Shown in pieces: positions 57,486 to 64,000 of a stretch of 64,000 nucleotides of DNA. The translations under genes and the position numbers were made by a program. The DNA is from Henckelia pumila (lineage: Eukaryota; Streptophyta; Magnoliopsida; Lamiales; Gesneriaceae), in contig NC_133123.1 in assembly GCF_033568475.1 (NCBI RefSeq), positions 140,570,062 through 140,634,061 on the forward strand. Direction: 5' to 3'. The notes below the pieces were generated by a model that was not told the DNA's origin, made no database searches, and worked only from the letters and a program-made list of their open reading frames with translations. Numbering within the stretch: position 1 is the stretch's first letter; the number at the start of each line of letters is the position of its first letter.

Positions 57486-60032
57486 TAAGATCCATTCAAT
57501 TCAATCAATAAAATTATTTATATCTTACTCTTTTTCTCCTCTACTCTTTGTAATTAAAATATACTGTTTTTGATTATTTTACTTCTAATCTTTTTTTCCT
57601 CTCCAGATTTACTGTGTGCTCTTATACATGAGTTTCCACCACAATTTGTTGAAAAAACTGAAAGTAACTTGCAAAATTTCGTGGTTGTATGCCTATTTTG
57701 AATTCTGATCTGAATGAAGTTTTTTTATTTTGGGGATCAAAATGTGGGTCAGATATGTATTGACAAAAATGAATACCTTTGCGTACGTGCAAATTAAGAT
57801 GTTCAACTAACCATTATTCCAAATATAGGTATTAAGATCAGGCCAATCTCAAAACAGAAGAAAAACAACGGTCTTCATGTAACATTTGTTTGACCACATA
57901 GGTGTTCTTTCTCATGGTTTTTGTGTCCTGCTGCACTTGCAACATATCCTTTTTTATTGTCATCAAATATCTAAATTGGTATTTTTTTAACTAATGATAA
58001 ATTTTTATTTACTAAAAATTTTAAAATTTATCGAATTCCAAATGTATCATCATTTTCGTCCGTTTTTTAAAATCTTCCATTTCCATGAAGAGATTTTACC
58101 TAAATCTGATTTACTTACTTTTTATATTTCGCATAATTTATCTTTGACTACCAATAACTCTCTACTTTGCTTTAAATCATATATATGTTTCTTGTTATGT
58201 TTCTGTATATCAGTTTGTCAGAGGAGTAAAACCAGAACATCACACAGGTTGTGATATTGATGATTTTTTCTTCTTCAGATTGAAATTGAATTATGACAAG
58301 GAATTGTTGTTGCATCGCCGATATTTGGTACAGGCCAATCTAAATATTGATTCCCTCTGCTCTTAAATCATCTTTTATTGATGTAAAAAATACATCTTTA
58401 TCAGGGAACTTTGATATAATACATCGGCCAAAGAATAGGAGCAATTATTCTAAAAATCAATCTGCTTCCAAATGTTTGTAGAAGAAGAAATATAAGTTTT
58501 TCTCAAAAAATCGAGAGAGCTCTTAGCAAGACAATAAGAAAGTTGGGCAAATGAGAATTAATGTTGTTTAAAAATTACCATACTTGGATCCAAAATAAAA
58601 CAAAAAGGTAAATGCTCCGAAAGTAAGCTCGTTTGATTTGAGTAGACGAGGCATTTGTCATAAGAAAGTTTTCTACCCAAAATAATTTCTGAACTCGGAC
58701 TTTAATCTTTGAAATGAAAAGAATCAATACAATTAAACAAACCAAATGATCAACAATAAGCTAGAAATTATGACTTGTGGAGGCTATTGGTTTTTGCGTG
58801 GATATCTTCGTCATTCATTTGACTCGCTTTTTTGTATTTTGTTTTTCATTAGGTTTTTTATGGAAAAGCAGTATGGCCGAGTTTGTGCGCATATTAAGCA
58901 CCAGTAAAACAGTGATTGTTTTAGTCATGATCGAGAATCTTAAAAATGAACATGCAATATGTAACATATCATAATATTATTCCAATTTTAGAAACCGAAA
59001 TTTTCAATCTGGTTTTTTTTATTTCTCTTATTAATTATTTCTTTGATCAACTTTGCAGATTATATGTTTAGCAATGAACATGTCAACTACCTTATCAATC
59101 ATCCATTTGACTTCCGAGATAAGCAGCTATTATCTTATTACATATTTTTTTAAGGTTTGCTTCATAATTCATTTTTGGCTTTTTCTTTTGGTATCGGTTA
59201 TATTTAATTCAATACGTTGTAATTTCACAGGGCAAGCGGAAAGTTGAATAAGGACACCATTTTTCTTCTTGTCAACATGAATTATGTAAGTTCAGTTAAC
59301 CTAACCTATCACCATCATTGGAATCTCTTTTTTTTATCCTGTAAGTAGATTTATATCAAGGGCTCCTCATGAGGTTTATTTCTTGAACTTGATCAAATTT
59401 TTTACAGATGAATGCAGCAATTTGAATCATTTGTTTCAGATGCTTCTAAGTAAGTTGTGAAATGTTGTTTCTTCATATCAAGATTTTTATTTCATTATTA
59501 AAAGCAATGTATATTTTCAGAAATATAAAAATCTGGACCAAGAATCAAGATCTTCTATTCTTCCTGTAGTTCATGAGATTGAAGACAATCTCTATTAGTT
59601 CAGTGAGGTTGTCTCTGCTCAGATTCTGGCGTTGACAGGTTAATAATGAACAACATGTTGTAGTTATTGATATTTCCATTGGTTCTTCCTTTGTTGAGGA
59701 CTGAAATTATCGATGTATGCATGTGTTGTTTCTCATTTGATATTCTCCTTTTCTCAATAGTCATGTTATCAGATTTCGACCTTTTTTTTAATTGTTAAGG
59801 TGCTTATTATTATTTCCTGAATGTAATTCAGGAGACGAGAACTGGTGCTCACTTTTTATTTACTTATTTTGCACATACGGCTCACGGTTGGAAATTGGGA
59901 TTCAATAAATGTCTATCCATTTGTTTATGAAACTATAGGCATGAAAAGGGCTTTGCACTGTATAATCAACTAAATCGGCACCTCTCCCGAACGATAAAAT
60001 GTCTCAGCTGTTGTCTGTGAGGAGCAAGTCTT
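57486..60032. other. Helitron passenger region, copy B
   Basis: Near-identical repeat of 52880-55424 with scattered substitutions and small indels. No intact gene. Exon-like boundaries are at the same relative places. Confidence 0.45.
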
Positions 60033-61907
60033 GTGGAATTTCCAAAGGCATGAGGTTCCGTGTAAAAATAGTGGGAAATACAAAGGCGATCTTGCTATAG
60101 TGAGTATTTGTCCTTGTACTGAAATGGTTAAATGCTCTTGGTTCCTTGTCGTAGTGTATATCTTTTCAACATGCTATTAGTAATCCTTCTTATCATTTGT
60201 TGGAAACCTTGTGTGATGTGTGAATGACTAATCTATATCGTAGTTGTCGATGATTATCGGAAAAAGATAAATGCAAAGCTGATTTTCAAGTATAGAATTG
60301 AAAGGGCTGGAAAATTTGTAAGTTCAATTGTTCTACATTTTTTTAGTGTTTACACGAATACTAACGTTTTACTTTATTATTTTTGGAAGAAAACACTTTT
60401 TAATATCTTACATGTTTTTCAATGTGAAAATTGATGGTTCATATTAGCCTACATTAAAAACTAAATTAGCCCTTCCAATTGTTTCCATGATTTTTGTGAA
60501 GATAAAACTTTTTCAAATTTGTAGGATTATATTAATTTCTTGATGGAATTTTCTGTTGGAGCTTGCAAGGTTGAAGAGTTCATTCAAGGTTTTACTTCCA
60601 GGATCCTGTTTTTCCCTTGCTAATAGTTAAGAAGATAGAGGTGAATTTATCTCTTGTCTGGTTTATTTATCTTGTGCTTATGTGGACAAATTTGTTACTG
60701 TTTTTCCAAACTCTCATTCATGTTGTTCTTGACAGCTTTTATGTTTTTTGCTGGATCACGTGAAGGGTGTCCTGCGGGTTTCTAATATTTCATCCCAGTC
60801 ATACGTGATAAAATAGGTAGTCTGCAGGAAAGATTAATATGGCTGTCCAGTGACAAAACTTTCAAATTTTTAGCCACTTTATACAGTAAATCTCACTATA
60901 ATAAATCTCAGAGCAAGGAATTCCCCGGGGGATCACAAATGGAGCATTCTGGTATTGCTAGCATAGGTGCATAATCGTGAAGTTCCTTAACTGAAAAGTG
61001 TTTCAAATGTTATGATTTCATCATATTGCTTATTTTCTCCATTTGTCAAAATTCATAATCATTGATGATTTAAATGCATCATGTTTTAGCCACATGTTCT
61101 GCTATGTTATCCATTTTATTACATTTGCTTTCTGTTTTGTTTAGATATTTTAATTTCCAAATGCCGTTTGTTGCTACTCGGTTGTTTTTGCTCTTGGTTT
61201 TTTCCCACACGATCTTTTTGGTTTGCGATAGGCCTAGAATTTGTTTCTATTCTTTGACCATTTGTTATTTTAAGGCCAAAGGTTGTAAGGTTATATATTT
61301 CTGCCTGTATGCATCTAATATCAAAACAGAAGCAGATATCAGTAGTATCTACCAAAACTTTTTATGTACATTAAATGATAAATAAAATAGTTATGTCAGT
61401 AGTATAAAAAACGCTTCCCTCTAAAACAGTTATGTCAGTAGTATAGAAAACGCTTCCCTCTAAAACGTTTATATAAACCTATCAATAGCTTTAAATAATA
61501 TATTGTATTAAATTTACAATCACCACAATAAATTTTCATTTATTATTTTAATTTTAATTCTCATATGAATAGATCTCCATATTTTTTTTTTATTAATTTC
61601 ATACTTTAGCATTCTTAATATCGTTGTTACTTTCCTTCCTCATTAATATCTTAAATATATTTTAATGTTGTACGAAATATCATGCTATCATTTTAGAAAA
61701 AGTCATAATTTCGATAGAAAATGCTGATATCACAAAGACATTGTGCGTCCAAGCACATCGCACATACTTAAATCCATTTACTTGTTATTTGTCATATATT
61801 AAAAAAAAATTTAATATAAAATAACACTTGCACAAATACAAATGGATCTTTAATTTCTTGAATATAAGTTTTAAAAAATCTTACATTACACTACAGAGAT
61901 GGGTAAA
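60033..61907. other. Unique 3' part of the Helitron
   Basis: Single-copy sequence with exon-like islands. One frame after 60031 reads LWNFQRHEVPCKNSGKYKGD, then LAI before GTGAG. Another near 60243 reads VVDDYRKKINAKLIFKYRIE, then RAGKF before GTAAG. They could be later exons of the captured gene, but I cannot assign a domain. The last 500 bases are AT-rich. A 103-codon frame (61074-61385) has no recognisable feature. Confidence 0.4.
61389..61466. repeat. 39-bp tandem duplication in the Helitron 3' region
   Basis: AGTTATGTCAGTAGTATAAA... occurs at 61389-61427 and 61428-61466, differing at one base (ATAAAAAAC against ATAGAAAAC). Confidence 0.92.
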
Positions 61908-61938
61908 CACCTCATGAAATGAGGTGGCCTATTCCTAG
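61908..61938 (+). terminator. Helitron 3' terminus: hairpin plus CTAG
   Basis: CACCTCAT (61908-61915), loop GAA, then ATGAGGTG (61919-61926) form a perfect eight-base-pair stem. Eight bases later CTAG ends the element, followed by T. In Helitrons this hairpin marks the end of rolling-circle transfer. Confidence 0.7.
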
Positions 61939-62417
61939 TAATTTATAATTGCAAAAAGTTAAAACCTTATAAGTAAAATATTTAATTTATTGTAAGTATA
62001 CCATTTTTCGTAATACTAACTACTAAGAAAACACTACATGGCTCAACAATTAAGTAATTCGCTACTATTCACACAAATATCGCAATCATTCCTAGAATAG
62101 GAACATGTTACATGGATACATTGATTTACATATTGGGTTTACGCACTACACGTTAAATTACAAAATTATCAATTCACTTGATTTGAAAAAAAATATTTTT
62201 AAAATACATTAAAAATATTTATGTAATTTTAAGCGCCGTATACACGTAGCATCACCCGAATAGAATATTACACAGTTTTATTAATGTAAATAAATATACA
62301 CTATAGGAACCGATTTACATGATTTTGACCTTGTACATAAAAATATATTTAAAAATATTGGATAGAATAATTAATGAAGATGTCACGTTTGGAATAAAAG
62401 TTTAGTTTCTCCAAGTT
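61939..62417. other. Intergenic DNA between Helitron and DREB2 3' end
   Basis: AT-rich sequence holding the likely 3' UTR of the minus-strand DREB2 gene at its right end. No other feature seen. Confidence 0.5.
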
Positions 62418-63008
62418 CTAAAAAGTCCAGAGGAAAGGGACACCGTCGCTATGATCATGAATTCCAGAGTCCAAATTGCAAGCATCGTCCACAATGCTAA
62501 AACAAGTATCTTTTACCGCCTCAGCCCACAACAAAGAATCATCAACCTCCGGCAAATTCACAGTCAAATTCTCGCTCGCAGTACTCACAAATTCCCCGCA
62601 ATTCTCATTACATATTGGAAAGCAAGCTGGATCCAGGATATCAATGGATTGTTTAATAATATTGGTTGAAGCTTGGGTTCGGGGAGAGCTGGCAGCTGGG
62701 CCCTGTTTTTGGGCCATATGGGGCAGGTTGACCTTAGCATCCGGTCCATAAAGCTTACGCGCGGCTGCATCGTAGGCGACAGCAGCATCAAGGGAGGTGT
62801 CGAAAGTGCCGAGCCAGACCCTTTGGCCGGTGTTGGGCTCGCGTATCTCGGATACCCATTTGCCCCAAGTGCGCTGCCTCACTCCTTTGTACGTGCAGGA
62901 GGCATTTTCTGGCCCACCTTTCCCTCTCATGCACCCTTTTCTTGAACTGGCCCGAGCTGCTCTCTTCCGCACCAACCTCCTCGTCTCTTCCCGGCCCATA
63001 CACAACAT
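62418..63008 (-). CDS. DREB2: DREB2-type AP2/ERF transcription factor
   Basis: An intronless 196-residue frame. The AP2 domain spans residues 40-96 ([20 protein letters not shown], then WLGTFDT and [16 protein letters not shown]). Within it, Val (V52) and Glu (E57) occupy the positions 14 and 19 that define DREB-type DRE/CRT (A/GCCGAC) binding. The basic region before it ([20 protein letters not shown], residues 14-33) is the nuclear localisation and KGKGGPEN signature of the A-2 (DREB2) subgroup. The C-terminal half is acidic ([26 protein letters not shown]), as in activation regions. It would activate drought, heat and salt response genes. At 196 residues it is shorter than DREB2A/B (about 330) and closer to the small DREB2 members. 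Met1 at 63008 or Met4 at 62999 could start; Met1 is annotated. Confidence 0.93.
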   Translation of the reverse strand: MLCMGREETRRLVRKRAARASSRKGCMRGKGGPENASCTYKGVRQRTWGKWVSEIREPNTGQRVWLGTFDTSLDAAVAYDAAARKLYGPDAKVNLPHMAQKQGPAASSPRTQASTNIIKQSIDILDPACFPICNENCGEFVSTASENLTVNLPEVDDSLLWAEAVKDTCFSIVDDACNLDSGIHDHSDGVPFLWTF

Positions 63009-63133
63009 GATTTTAATTGAATCGATCGATCACTTATAACTCTCTGTGCATGTCATGATAAGCAAGAAAAATGAAATGTTAATAATTGTGGTCTGATTTC
63101 CGATATATGGAGCTGATATATAAAATAATTCAG

Positions 63134-63141
63134 TATTTATA
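63134..63141 (-). promoter_or_regulatory. TATA box of the DREB2 gene
   Basis: On minus it reads CTATAAATACTG, about 126 bases upstream of the ATG. It would give a 5' UTR of roughly 95-100 bases, normal for plants. Confidence 0.55.
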
Positions 63142-63187
63142 GACGATATATTTAAAGTGGAGAATGGGTGTTTAATTTGTTTATAAT

Positions 63188-63194
63188 ACGTGTC
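63188..63194 (+). promoter_or_regulatory. ABRE-like core ACGTGTC upstream of DREB2
   Basis: TACGTGTC contains the ACGTG core bound by AREB/ABF bZIP factors and lies about 50 bases upstream of the TATA box. AREB control of DREB2 genes is known in Arabidopsis. Here it is a motif match only. Confidence 0.35.
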
Positions 63195-63874
63195 TCCGGG
63201 TGAAGTTCGTCCATTGATACTTGGCAACAGAAACTCGTTTTATCGTGTCCGTTTTTCCCAGATGCTTTGTACTTGACCATATATTATATAATCTAGCTCC
63301 CAAGATCAACACACAACCATTAATGTTATTAATTATATCCAAATTTATCACCATGCATATATATAAGATCAGCCTCATCATTTTGGTTTGTTCGAATAAA
63401 TAATTATGCTGCAATTAATCTAAGGATGGGAATGTGATTAAAAAAACATCTTATATATAATTGCCACTTATGTCTTTTGCAGCTTTGATCTTAAAAGTTA
63501 AAACAAAGTACGAGGATTTGGATCTATCTGTTGTTGATGAGCATGTTTTACACAAAATGATCGGCTTATTATAATCTTTGCTGATAAAAGTTATAATCAG
63601 ATCAATTCAGACGATCAACCAATCATCTTGTATAAAAACTAAAAAACGCGTCATGTTTTGGAACATTGAAGCGGGACGAAAAATGAGTTGACATCACTTA
63701 ATTTCGTCATTGTTTGACGGGCTTTTACTTCAGTTGATAAGTTCGATTTTGAATTCTCTACCGTTTCATGCTAATCTATTGTTGAGAGTAATCGCATAAG
63801 ATCTTGCTTGTTATTAAATTATTATATATGAATTAGTTTTAATTTCAGGAATGAAAATGTGATCGAGCAAATAG

Positions 63875-64000
63875 AGAAAATTGTTTTTTAGTCTTGTATA
63901 TTGGTCACTCTGCGATTTCAATCATTTATATTTTTAGATTTCAGTTTTAGTTCGCTATCTTTATTTTTTTGAACAATTTTAGTTCTTTTTCCGATGTGTC
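63875..64000. repeat. Arm of the foldback MITE family, cut by the window edge
   Basis: It reads GAAAATTGTTTTTTAGTC, then TTTTTAGATTTCAGTTTTAG and TTTTTTTGAACAATTTTAGT. It matches the minus-strand right arm of 45889-46131. The rest lies beyond the window. Confidence 0.5.

Larger units (their letters stand above)
50664..60032 (+). repeat. Internal tandem duplication of the Helitron (4.7 kb x 2)
   Basis: Block A is 50664-55424 (4761 bp) and block B is 55425-60032 (4608 bp). Both start CCATCA(G/T)ATGGCGAAAAG in the helicase gene and end GGAGCAAGTCTT. Block A joins directly to block B. After block B the unique Helitron 3' part begins (GTGGAATTTCC). Block B lacks about 60 bases in the helicase N-part, 21 bases at the GGDFRQ motif and one 78-bp repeat. 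The rest is near identical by eye. Confidence 0.9.
46640..61938 (+). mobile_element. Degenerate autonomous-type Helitron, about 15.3 kb
   Basis: The left end reads A|TCTATCTACATACTATAAAG, with the TC start typical of plant Helitrons. The right end has the hairpin CACCTCAT-GAA-ATGAGGTG (61908-61926), eight bases, then CTAG (61935-61938) followed by T. Insertion between A and T without target duplication is the Helitron rule. Inside, on the same strand, are a Rep/PIF1-type helicase gene (48244-52570), an RPA-like OB-fold exon and an internal tandem duplication. Helitrons move by a HUH-endonuclease rolling-circle mechanism. This copy's Rep and helicase are broken, so it is presumably inactive. 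Pairing of these two ends is inferred from position. An alternative start is TCTACATAC at 46644. Confidence 0.65.
63009..63874. other. Upstream region of the DREB2 gene
   Basis: Promoter side of the minus-strand gene, with a TATA box and an ABRE-like core listed separately. No coding frame is supported in the rest. Confidence 0.5.

Noticed and set aside
54172-58974. A 65-codon frame present in both Helitron blocks
   Set aside because: It is hydrophobic low-complexity sequence, repeated only by the tandem duplication.

Overview
The window is nuclear DNA from a flowering plant, probably a eudicot. It has AT-rich intergenic DNA, GT-AG introns, four plant gene families, tRNA-primed LTR retrotransposons, SINEs, MITEs and a Helitron. 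I cannot name the species.

Four host genes are supported. (1) A type I MADS-box gene on the minus strand is cut by the left window edge (1-271). (2) A five-exon NRT1/PTR (NPF) transporter lies on the minus strand (2168-4291, 577 aa). (3) An eight-exon purple acid phosphatase lies on the plus strand (41986-44963, 467 aa), with a PHR1-type P1BS motif in its promoter and a small MITE in intron 1. (4) An intronless DREB2-type AP2/ERF factor lies on the minus strand (62418-63008, 196 aa).

Between the NPF and phosphatase genes, about 32 kb (9.2-41.5 kb) is a nested repeat block. An AT-rich minisatellite is found on both sides (9169-9699 and 37936-41460). At 9700 a Copia-type LTR begins. It is interrupted at 10401 by a complete, reverse-oriented, non-coding LTR element (a LARD-like element) with 2.68-kb LTRs, an initiator-Met-type PBS, a PPT and a perfect 5-bp target duplication, GTCTT. 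An 8.04-kb composite (part of the LARD interior, one LARD LTR, the Copia LTR tail and a gag-only Copia body) is then repeated in tandem about 2.7 times with the same junction each time. The last copy ends exactly after GTCTT and runs into an LTR of a sister family.

Between the phosphatase and DREB2 genes sits an apparent 15.3-kb Helitron (46640-61938) with a 5' TC end, a 3' hairpin and CTAG, flanked by A and T. It carries a decayed Rep/PIF1-type helicase gene and a captured RPA-like OB-fold exon. An internal 4.7-kb tandem duplication has produced two helicase and two RPA-like copies, each with its own lesions. Coding frames and family motifs were read by eye. Percent identities and insertion ages were not computed.
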